A stretch of 64,000 bases of DNA from Mucilaginibacter limnophilus (lineage in GTDB: Bacteria; Bacteroidota; Bacteroidia; Sphingobacteriales; Sphingobacteriaceae): contig NZ_SACK01000013.1 of assembly GCF_004005815.1 (NCBI RefSeq), positions 1 through 64,000 on the forward strand, written 5' to 3'. The notes under the pieces are model-generated. The model ran no database searches. It was given only the letters and a program-made list of their open reading frames with translations, and was not told the origin of the DNA. How positions within the stretch are numbered: position 1 is the stretch's first letter; each line of letters begins with the position of its first letter. This document shows positions 36,233 to 44,149 of the stretch, one piece after another. Both the position numbers and the translations under genes were made by a program.

Positions 36233-36981
36233 ACGGTTTTTTCCTCTTCTTTTTCTTTTGTTTCGGGCAGCTTACTAAAAGCGGCTTCCATCCATTCTTC
36301 AGAAATATTTGCCAAAGCGCGTTTAAGTTCTTCATCCCATTGATCGGACACCGAAGACATGTCGCGCGCCTCGTAGCGCTGCTCAACCAGTTGGTAGGTA
36401 TCTTTTTTGTACAGCACTACATCTATCGGAAAATCAACATTGTTAGAGCTTACCCGCGTTGAATCGAATGAAAGAAAACCTGCCTTCAGTGCCAGTTTCA
36501 TACTTGAATTTTCATTCAATACACGGTTAAGTATGGCTTTACCATGCCCTGAGTTGCCTATTACTACATAAGGAGCGCCAAGCCCAAGTTCAACCCAGTT
36601 ACCTTCGGGATACAGTAAAAACAGCTTGTGTTCGTTATCATCTTTTAGCTGACCGCCGATTATGGTATTCAGGTCAAACTTAAAACCCGCCTTTTCCAAT
36701 GCCACCCGGTCTTCCTCGGCGGCGCGTTTCACCTGTTCGCCAAATGCGTTAACCGCTTTGTACAATTTGTTGTACTCCTGTGTTTCCAGCAGTTCGGTAA
36801 AATAAACAATGGCCTTATCACGTACCGAACGTAAGCCGCTGGTCATGATAAACAAGCTGAAGCCATCCTTTTGTTCAATGGTAACCTTCTTTTTTATAGT
36901 GGTATCGGTACCTGATGTTATCCGGCTGTCGGCAATGGCCACCAGGCCTTCCTTCACTTTTATGCCTAAGCAATAAGTCAT
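36229..36981 (-). CDS. Anbu-type proteasome-related protease
   Basis: A 250-aa Ntn-hydrolase of the proteasome/HslV superfamily. I start at Met 36981, giving MTYCLGIKVKEGLVAIADSR: removal of Met exposes Thr as the nucleophile, as in Anbu (ancestral beta subunit). The second-strand Asp is in ADSRITSG and the Lys in IKKKVTIEQ. An ATG 6 nt upstream would add Met-Gln and block the nucleophile. No HslU-like ATPase, ATP-grasp or alpha-E gene lies next to it, unlike the classic four-gene Anbu operon. Confidence 0.9.
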   Translation of the reverse strand: MTYCLGIKVKEGLVAIADSRITSGTDTTIKKKVTIEQKDGFSLFIMTSGLRSVRDKAIVYFTELLETQEYNKLYKAVNAFGEQVKRAAEEDRVALEKAGFKFDLNTIIGGQLKDDNEHKLFLLYPEGNWVELGLGAPYVVIGNSGHGKAILNRVLNENSSMKLALKAGFLSFDSTRVSSNNVDFPIDVVLYKKDTYQLVEQRYEARDMSSVSDQWDEELKRALANISEEWMEAAFSKLPETKEKEEEKTV

Positions 36982-37196
36982 CTGCAAAAATTATTATTGA
37001 TACCGCAATGTAAGCTAAATAAGCGGTAAGCTGAACTTATTTCACACGAAAATTACAGTTGGTATTTAAAAGCGAATGCCGCATCAGGCGGGACACGGCA
37101 TTCATAGTATGTGTTTTATGAAAACAGAAAAAACACATGCAAATATACTATTTAAAGGCTTTTGCGCCAACCGTGTTTAACTTCGCCGAAATAAAT

Positions 37197-37982
37197 TTAC
37201 AACCCGGCTATTTTTATACCCGCATCTTTTATGGCCTGTAAGATGATTTCCTGTACAATATACTTGGTATCATAAAAGCCATGTGCTTGTACCCATACAT
37301 TTACATTAATTTTGTAGCCATCAGCTTCAACAACAGCTACGCCAATACGGCGCTCGGGCGTTTTTAATATGTTTTCTACTTTATCAACCGCGTTATCAAT
37401 CACCTCTTTCGCTTCTTTGATATCAACCGAATTAGGGAATCTGAATTCCATATCCAACCGGCGGTTACCCTCACGACTGATGTTAATGATCACCTCGTTT
37501 GATAGTTTACTGTTGGGTACAATAACCAGGCGGTTATCAAATGTGCGCACTATGGTGTAAAATATCTGTATCGATGTTACCGTACCCTCAAGCCCTTGGG
37601 TAATGATATTATCCCCTACGGCAAAAGGTTTAAGTAACAGTATAAGAACGCCGCTTGAAAAGTTCTGTAAAGTACCCGAAAGCGCCAACCCGATAGCCAC
37701 ACCAAAGGCCCCAATAACAGCTGCAAACAGCGTCATTGGTATACCTACTATTTGCATAAAGCCCAACAGGAGCAACACACGCAGCGCCACACCAACAAGG
37801 CTTTGCAGAAACGCTTTAATGGTAGGGTCAACCTTTCGGCGTTCCATGCGCCCCTGCCACCATTTCATAAAACGCTGTATCAGCCAAAAGCCTACAACCA
37901 ACAATATTATGCCGATAACTAAACGCGGGCCATAGCGTATTATCCAATCATAAGCCTTGTCATAAAATTTGTTCAGATCCAT
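37197..37982 (-). CDS. Small mechanosensitive ion channel (MscS family)
   Basis: A 261-aa inner-membrane channel started at ATG 37982 (MDLNKFYDKAYDWIIRYG). Three helices (VIGIILLVVGFWLIQRF, LLLLGFMQIVG, pore helix FAAVIGAFGVAIGLALSGTLQNFSSGVLILL), then the beta domain with VGDNIITQGLEGTVTSIQIFYTIVRTFDNRLVIVPNS. It releases solutes on osmotic downshock. A typical short MscS. Confidence 0.93.
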   Translation of the reverse strand: MDLNKFYDKAYDWIIRYGPRLVIGIILLVVGFWLIQRFMKWWQGRMERRKVDPTIKAFLQSLVGVALRVLLLLGFMQIVGIPMTLFAAVIGAFGVAIGLALSGTLQNFSSGVLILLLKPFAVGDNIITQGLEGTVTSIQIFYTIVRTFDNRLVIVPNSKLSNEVIINISREGNRRLDMEFRFPNSVDIKEAKEVIDNAVDKVENILKTPERRIGVAVVEADGYKINVNVWVQAHGFYDTKYIVQEIILQAIKDAGIKIAGL

Positions 37983-38143
37983 AATGCCTGTTATAACTTT
38001 TGCAGGTTGTGGATTGTTTGTGACTAATGAAGGAGAATTGTAGTACATTATAACCGGAAAAATCCACAACTCTTTTTAAAAGAATTTTTCATAAACCCTA
38101 ATTATGCCGTTATTTGAGCTTATATTACCTGACACTACTTTTA

Positions 38144-40435
38144 ATGAAACATCCACTTACCGTCTGTTTATTGCTGCTTACCTTTTATACATCGGCACAA
38201 AATAAAAATACCGAAAGCTTAGTAAGATATGTAAATCCAATTATAGGTACCCAGCGTATGGGGCACACCTTTCCGGGTGCCACGGTGCCTTTTGGTATGG
38301 TGCAACTCAGTCCGGAAACCGATACCGTCAGTTACGAACTTAACGGCAAGTATAACCCCGATGTATATAAATATTGCGCTGGTTATCAGTATGATGACAA
38401 AACCATTACCGGTTTCAGTCATACACATTTCAGCGGAACGGGCCACTCAGACCTTGGTGACTTTTTAATAATGCCTACCGTAGGCGAACTAAAACTTAAC
38501 CCCGGCACGGCCGATAAGCCCTGCAGCGGCTATCGCTCGGCATTTTCACATGCCAATGAGGTTTCGCAGGCTAATTATTACAAAGTGAAGCTTGACGCAA
38601 GTAACATTGTTGCGGAAATGACCACAAGTACCCGTGTGGGTTTTCACCAATATACTTTTCCAAAAAGCAATAATGCGCATATCATCCTTGATTTGATGGC
38701 CGGTATCTATAACTATCCCGACAAAACCGTATGGACGTATGTAAAGATATTAAACGATAGCACGCTGATGGGTTACCGCCAAACAAATGGCTGGGCGCGT
38801 ACCCGTACACTGTATTTTGCTATGGCGTTTTCAAAGCCTTTTATTCAGCATGGCTTTAAAAACTACAGCAAAGGCCAGGTGTACCGTGGATTTTGGGGCA
38901 AATTCAACCAAGGCAAAAATTTTCCGGAGATAGCCGGTAAGCAAATACGTGCTTATTTTGATTTTAAAACCAATGAAGGAGAGAAAATCAAAATAAAGTT
39001 TGCGCTTTCGCCGGTAAGCATGGATGGCGCGCTTAACAACATGAAGGCGGAAGTACCGGGCTGGGATTTCGACAAGGTTAAACTAGACGGGCAGCAGGCC
39101 TGGGAAAAAGAACTGCACAAGATCACCATCAGCGGCAGCGCGGAAACCAAAAAGAACTTTTATACCTCGATGTACCATACCATGATCAATCCAACTATTT
39201 ACATGGATACCGACGGGCAGTATAAGGGGCTTGACCAGAATGTGCACAAAGCTGATGGCTTTGTCAACTATACTACCTTTTCGTTATGGGATACTTATCG
39301 TGCGTTACACCCGCTGTTCAACATTATACAGACCACCCGCAACGCCGATATGGTGAAAAGTATGCTGGCGCATTTTGATCAAAGTCCGGAGCATATGCTG
39401 CCTGTATGGTCAAACTCAGCTAACGAGAACTGGTGTATGAGCGGTTACCACAGCGTAGCCGTACTTGCCGACGCGGTGATGAAAAGCAACGCGTCATTTG
39501 ATGCTAACAAAGCTTTGGATGCCTGTGTAACTACCGCCCGCAAGCGCGATTATGAAGGCATTGGCGATTATATCGACAGAGGCTTTATACCCGACGAAAG
39601 AAGCGGCATATCGGTATCATCAACACTGGAATATGCTTATGATGATTGGTCTATTGCACAATTAGCCAAAAAGCTTGGTCGGAATGATATTTATGAAGAG
39701 TTTATAAAACGCTCGCAAAACTATAAGAACGTTTACGATGCTTCTATAGGTTTTATGCGTCCTAAAAAGCTTGATGGTACCTTCCGCAAAGAGTTCGACC
39801 AGCTATCAACACACAATGCCGGTTTTATTGAGGGCAACTCATGGAACTACACCTTGTTTGCGCCGCAAGATCCTGAAGGATTGATCAAACTTATGGGCGG
39901 CGAAAAACGCTTTGTGCGTTATCTTGATTCGTTATTTACCATGCACCTGCCTGATAAGTACTTTGCTGAAACCGAAGACATTACCCGCGATGGCATTATT
40001 GGCAATTATGTACATGGCAACGAGCCGTCGCACCATGTGGCTTATTTATATAACTGGACAAGCCAGCCCTGGAAAACACAGGAACGTATACGTATGATAT
40101 TACCGCTTATGTACAAACCTACACCTGATGGGCTTGGCGGCAATGATGATACAGGCCAGATGAGCGCCTGGTACATTTTCAGCTCACTAGGTTTTTATCC
40201 TGTGGCGCCTGGTAATGATCAGTACTCGATAGGCAGTCCGGCAGTAAACGGCGCTGCCATTAATCTTGAAAACGGCAAAACATTTACGGTTACCGTGAAA
40301 AATCAGGGTGCTAAAAATGTATACATTCAAAAAATTGAGCTGAACGGGAAACCGCTAACCGGCTGGTCGATATCACATGCGGATATCATGAACGGCGGCA
40401 GCATTACGTTTTTTATGAGTAGTAGGCATAAATAG
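38144..40435 (+). CDS. GH92 family alpha-mannosidase-like glycoside hydrolase
   Basis: A 763-aa exported enzyme started at ATG 38144 with signal peptide MKHPLTVCLLLLTFYTSAQ. GH92 hallmarks: VRYVNPIIGTQRMGHTFPGATVPFGMVQLSPETD, TGFSHTHFSGTGHSDLGDFLIMP, the catalytic-region segments LWDTYRALHPLFNIIQ and GNEPSHHVAYLYNWT, and GNDDTGQMSAWYIFSSLGFYPVAPG. GH92 enzymes are calcium-dependent exo-alpha-mannosidases; linkage specificity cannot be given. No SusC/SusD pair is near. Confidence 0.95.
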   Translation: MKHPLTVCLLLLTFYTSAQNKNTESLVRYVNPIIGTQRMGHTFPGATVPFGMVQLSPETDTVSYELNGKYNPDVYKYCAGYQYDDKTITGFSHTHFSGTGHSDLGDFLIMPTVGELKLNPGTADKPCSGYRSAFSHANEVSQANYYKVKLDASNIVAEMTTSTRVGFHQYTFPKSNNAHIILDLMAGIYNYPDKTVWTYVKILNDSTLMGYRQTNGWARTRTLYFAMAFSKPFIQHGFKNYSKGQVYRGFWGKFNQGKNFPEIAGKQIRAYFDFKTNEGEKIKIKFALSPVSMDGALNNMKAEVPGWDFDKVKLDGQQAWEKELHKITISGSAETKKNFYTSMYHTMINPTIYMDTDGQYKGLDQNVHKADGFVNYTTFSLWDTYRALHPLFNIIQTTRNADMVKSMLAHFDQSPEHMLPVWSNSANENWCMSGYHSVAVLADAVMKSNASFDANKALDACVTTARKRDYEGIGDYIDRGFIPDERSGISVSSTLEYAYDDWSIAQLAKKLGRNDIYEEFIKRSQNYKNVYDASIGFMRPKKLDGTFRKEFDQLSTHNAGFIEGNSWNYTLFAPQDPEGLIKLMGGEKRFVRYLDSLFTMHLPDKYFAETEDITRDGIIGNYVHGNEPSHHVAYLYNWTSQPWKTQERIRMILPLMYKPTPDGLGGNDDTGQMSAWYIFSSLGFYPVAPGNDQYSIGSPAVNGAAINLENGKTFTVTVKNQGAKNVYIQKIELNGKPLTGWSISHADIMNGGSITFFMSSRHK

Positions 40436-40614
40436 TTTTGATTGATAGTCAACTTTATGTGACCTTTAAATACTAGCAAGCGTTACGCATGCCCTATTAT
40501 ATTTAATTATCTGTATGTCGAAAGAACTATTACAAAGTCAAATTTAATTATTAGTTTAATTTGTGAAACTTTCCCAATGTTAGTTGCGTATAAGTTTACA
40601 AATTAACTCAAGTA

Positions 40615-40830
40615 ATGAATTTGTTTATACTATTGGGAATACCTGCTTTTCTGTTCTATTTTGCATTAGCAAATTATGGCAGCGTGAAAAAATTAAAGGG
40701 TAGCGGAAGAGTAGCTGAGATTCAGGATAAAATGATTAGGTATCGTGTATTCACTCTCTTAGGTTTTGTTACGTTGCTTGGTACTATATTATTTTTGCTT
40801 TCTAATGTTAAGTCAATAGGTATTGTATAA
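40615..40830 (+). CDS. 71-aa membrane protein, unknown function
   Basis: Two hydrophobic helices (LFILLGIPAFLFYFALANYG and VFTLLGFVTLLGTILFLLSNV) around a basic cytoplasmic loop. No family is recognised. It is followed by a very long hairpin and lies at the left border of the AT-rich island. Confidence 0.5.
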   Translation: MNLFILLGIPAFLFYFALANYGSVKKLKGSGRVAEIQDKMIRYRVFTLLGFVTLLGTILFLLSNVKSIGIV

Positions 40831-40842
40831 CAATGTAGAAAA

Positions 40843-40889
40843 AACACGTTAAGGCTAAGTTCAGGAATGATATAAAGCCTTAACGTGTT
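40843..40889. terminator. 14-bp-stem hairpin at the island border
   Basis: AACACGTTAAGGCT (40843-40856) and AGCCTTAACGTGTT (40876-40889) are exact complements with a 19-nt loop. It is a likely terminator for the 71-aa gene, or part of the attachment site, since the tRNA-like copy starts 8 bp further on. Confidence 0.65.
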
Positions 40890-40896
40890 GTGATTG

Positions 40897-40937
40897 GTGT
40901 TCCCGACGAGATTCGAACTCATATCATCAGAACCGGA
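40897..40937 (-). other. tRNA-Arg(CCG) 3'-part copy, candidate attachment-site remnant
   Basis: Read on the minus strand, about 41 bp match the anticodon loop to 3' end of the intact tRNA-Arg at 42471-42542 with two or three differences; the 30 bp ending at the 3' terminus are identical. The 5' half is not a tRNA (no GTTCCCG acceptor), so this is a fragment. It is in inverted orientation to the intact tRNA, with the integrase between. Confidence 0.75.
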
Positions 40938-41124
40938 AACCATAATCCTATACATTCTTGGCGATTTTACTAATTGTTTATTTTTTATGTAAAAAGCATT
41001 TTATATATTTGAATATCAATTAAATACACAGTGTTATTCATGATTGATTTTGTTAAGTTTGACAAGATTTTTTGACAAACTCAGCGAAAATGTTTTACAA
41101 ATGTTTTACAATAATTAGAATGCC

Positions 41125-42377
41125 ATGGCTACGGTAAAATCATTAATCTTAAAACATCATCGAAAAGCAGATGGGACTTGGACGTCAAAATAAGGATATC
41201 GCATAATAGAGTTTCGAGATACTTGGATACAAATCACTTCGTCGTCGATAAACAGCTTAACAAGAAAATGGAAGTGAAAGACAATTTTATTCAAGTACAG
41301 ATTGACAGAGAACTAAGTGAATATCGTCGCGCTATAAGTGAATTGGGGAGCAGGATAAACTTTATGAGTTGTACGCAAATAGTCGATTATCTTACTCAAT
41401 CAAATAAGGAGATCGATTTCATCGAATTTGGGAAGTCAAAAATAGAGGCTCTTCTTGCGGATGGTAAAATAGGAACATCAGTTAATTACCGCGCAGTAAT
41501 TAACAGCCTTGTTGATTTCTTTCAGCGTGACTCTGTATCAATTAATGAAATTAATGCTGTTATGTTACGATCTTATGAAAAGTATTTAAGGTCAGAAAGA
41601 AAGCTCGTAAGGCAGAGCAAGAACAAGAAAGAATTTACTATAATTAGTCCTCCGCTTGCTGATGGTGGATTACATAATCATATGCGTGATTTGCGAGCCC
41701 TTTTTAATTCAGCCAGAGATGAATTCAATGACGAAGATCTTGGTATAATTAAAATTGCGCATTATCCATTTAAGAAGTATAAGATAATTAGCCGTCCTGA
41801 AACGGCGAAACGAAACATAGATATTGCCCAAATTGCTGCCATTAAAAATAGTGATTGGCCAGAGGGTTCAAGGCCGGCTTTGGCTAGAGACTTATTTATG
41901 CTATCTTTTTATATGTGCGGTACAAATTCCGTAGATTTTTACCAAATGAGTCCTAAGAACCTTAAAAATGGAAGATTAGAATATAAGCGATCTAAAACGA
42001 AGGGCAAACGTAAGGACCAAGCATTTATTAGCATCAAAGTCGTTGACGAAGCACAGCCCTTAATTGATAAGTATTTAGGGGTCTTAAATAGGCACTATTC
42101 GTCGAGAGTTGGTTTATCTACCGCTCTGAGTTATGGAATGCGAAAAATTCAGCAACAGTTAAATATTCCTGGCGTGACGTTTTATTGGGCGAGGCACACT
42201 TTTGCAACAATCGCACGTAATACCTGTCGGAAAAGCAAAGACGATGTTGCAATGGCCTTGAACCATATTGACGACGGCAGGAAAACAACAGATATTTACA
42301 TTGAAAAGGATTGGAAAATTCTTGATGAAGTTCAGGAGGCTGTTATAGGTGTATTAAACGAGGAACTTGCAACGTAA
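41125..42377 (+). pseudogene. Tyrosine recombinase/integrase with 1-nt frameshift
   Basis: A Bacteroidota-type phage-integrase-like recombinase of about 417 aa. ATG 41125 opens MATVKSLILKHHRKADGTW, typical of the family, but this frame stops after TSK; the rest (VKIRISHNRVSRYLDTNHF...) continues in the -1 frame from about 41180. Restoring one A (TGGAC to TGGAAC) gives an unbroken TWNVKIRI. The catalytic domain is complete: Arg in ALARDLFMLSFYMCG, His-x-x in WARHTFATIA, His in ALNHIDDG and Tyr in TTDIYIEKDW. A TTG at 41178 might give a shortened protein lacking the N-terminal arm-binding part. Confidence 0.85.
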
Positions 42378-42432
42378 TGTTTGTGTTTATTTATGGGGTA
42401 AACAGGTCTCAACTTATTATTTCATTTAGCCG

Positions 42433-42461
42433 TTGACACATTTGAAATTACTTTATATTTG
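42433..42461 (+). promoter_or_regulatory. Promoter of tRNA-Arg
   Basis: TTGACA at 42433 and TATATTTG at 42454-42461, 18 bp between the TTG and the TA, ending 9 nt before the tRNA 5' end. Both boxes match the Bacteroidota -33/-7 pattern. Confidence 0.65.
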
Positions 42462-42470
42462 CCGACCAAA

Positions 42471-42542
42471 GTTCCCGTAGTTCAATGGATAGAATGGCTG
42501 ATTCCGGTTCAGCTGATATGAGTTCGAATCTCGTCGGGAACA
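42471..42542 (+). tRNA. tRNA-Arg (anticodon CCG)
   Basis: Cloverleaf: acceptor GTTCCCG/CGGGAAC, D arm with AATGGATA, anticodon stem GCTGA/TCAGC with loop TTCCGGT (CCG), T loop TTCGAAT, discriminator A. It is the apparent insertion target of the adjacent integrase. Confidence 0.95.
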
Positions 42543-42546
42543 CTTT

Positions 42547-42575
42547 AAAGGCTGCAGTTGCAGCCTTTTCTTTTT
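42547..42575 (+). terminator. Terminator of tRNA-Arg
   Basis: AAAGGCTGC, AGTT loop, GCAGCCTTT followed by TCTTTTT, directly after the tRNA. Confidence 0.85.
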
Positions 42576-42889
42576 ACTTTTCAAGCTTCTTTTATAAGAT
42601 ACATGGCACAGCGATGAATGCTGCCGTTTACAAAAAACCTTATCCTTACGTTTAGTTCTACAAGAAGTTCTGTTAAGCTTGACTAATAATTGACTTGAAG
42701 ATTATTTACATTTTCCTGCTTTTGATCAGGAAATTGGAATGAGGATTGAGTGTTCATGAATTTTGGGATAGTGTAACCCTACCTTAGTTCGGACCGGTGA
42801 TTTATAGACTTATTTAATTCAAAATAATTATGTTGTTGGAACTGTGGGGATGTTGGAAACTCCCTAGAGTTCAATATTCGCACAGTTTT

Positions 42890-43880
42890 ACCGCTTGTTC
42901 AAGTCTGGCGTTATAACTTTCACTGATTCCTGCGGTCTGCTGTAATTCTAATTTTCCATCCATTCATCGGCTAAAACCTGTACTTGGTTGATGGCTTCGA
43001 ATAAGTAAGCATCCAGTAGGTTTTCACGGAAGTTTCTATTGAACCGTTCGATATAGCCGTTCAGCATAGGCTTGCCCGGTTGGGTGAATTGTACTGTAAT
43101 ACCTTTGCTTTCAAACAATCTTTAAACTCCTTGCTATTTAAACTCCGGTCTATTATCTACCCTGATACAGCTGGGTTTGCCCTGCTTATTAATGGTGCGC
43201 TCCAGTATCTGAGCTACCGAATGGCTGACATGGTATGGGCAGCTTCCATGGCAATAGCTTGCCGGTTAAAATCATCGATTGTATTGAGCGTACGGAACCT
43301 TCTTTTGTTCACCAGCGCATCGCACATAATGTCTTTGACCATGTATCTTCAGCCTGGTCAAGCACTACTAAGGGTACCTTAACCCGTGCATTCACACGTC
43401 TGCGGGCCTTTCTGCGGCGATTAAATGCCCAGCAGCAGGTAAACCCGCCTGACTTGGTTATATTCCACTGCAGACCTTGCTGGCGGATGCGGCTGTAATA
43501 CAGATCCTAGCCCTCGGTCGGATTCAGTTCAGATAGTTGAAGCAGCTTATCAATGGTCTCTTAATCATCACGAACGTACATCGATTTGTGGCAGCTTTAG
43601 CACCCGGCAAGCCCTGCTAATACTTACCCGACGGAACTCCATTAAGTGAGCAACTATGTCCTTGCGCTGGCAGGGCTTCAGAACTTTTTTGAGAACACAT
43701 CTTTTAGGCTGTGATCTCACGCCAATTCTGCATATATATGCTTCAGTTTGCGGTTCTCATCCTAAAGGTAGATTTGTGTGCGCCCAGTTAACGGCATACA
43801 TCGTTTAGCTCACGGCCACCTTCATACTCTTTGATGGCCATGATTAATACTATTGCACTTTTAGTTCTAGTGGTCTACTT
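42890..43880 (-). mobile_element. Decayed IS3-family transposase (OrfA and OrfB remnants)
   Basis: On the minus strand, broken by many stops and shifts, one can read an OrfA-like IKEYEGGRELNDVCR and LKHIYAEL, then OrfB-like FRRVSISRACRVLKL, YYSRIRQQGLQWN, NARVKVPLVVLDQAEDTWSKDIMCDALVNKRRFRTLNTIDDFNRQAI in pieces (the integrase-core DDE domain), SIETSVKTYWMLTYSKPSTKY and PMNGWKIRI. These align in order with IS3-family transposases (INGLIERFNRNFRE-type C-terminus). Terminal inverted repeats and target duplication are not identifiable, so the bounds are approximate. The 42576-42890 stretch before it holds no gene I can see. Confidence 0.75.
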
Positions 43881-44059
43881 GCTGTTACTTTCTTAATGAT
43901 CCGTTTCTTTTTGATTAATCGAAGATGTAACTTAAAAGGGCATTAAAGACGTGTCAACACATTGGAATAATTATTAAGGTTTTTGAATAAGTAAAATTTC
44001 CTTAAAGACATTTACCAAAATTCAAGATCAATAAAATTATAGATAGAAAGTGACCGCTA

Positions 44060-44149
44060 TACAACAATAGCCTCTTTTTTATCGTGAAATTTGGTGCCTA
44101 ACACTACAGGTTGCCAGTGGGTATCGTTAGTAAGCGTGTTTATATTACC
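44060..44149 (-). pseudogene. Short coding-like remnant
   Basis: Directly past the stop of the barrel protein the minus strand reads NTLTNDTHWQPVVLGTKFHD and then KKEAIVV and a stop. It has no start of its own and looks like the tail of a lost gene; family not recognised. The 43881-44059 stretch has nothing I can assign. Confidence 0.25.

Noticed and set aside
40897-40968. Second functional tRNA-Arg on the minus strand
   Set aside because: The 5' acceptor and D arm do not pair; only the 3' part matches a tRNA.
41170-41190. Programmed -1 frameshift in the integrase
   Set aside because: No slippery heptamer or downstream structure is evident; a one-base loss explains it more simply.
43080-43498. 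Plus-strand open frames of about 100 and 87 codons
   Set aside because: They are antisense to the decayed IS3 transposase and encode nothing family-like; the minus strand gives the matching pieces.
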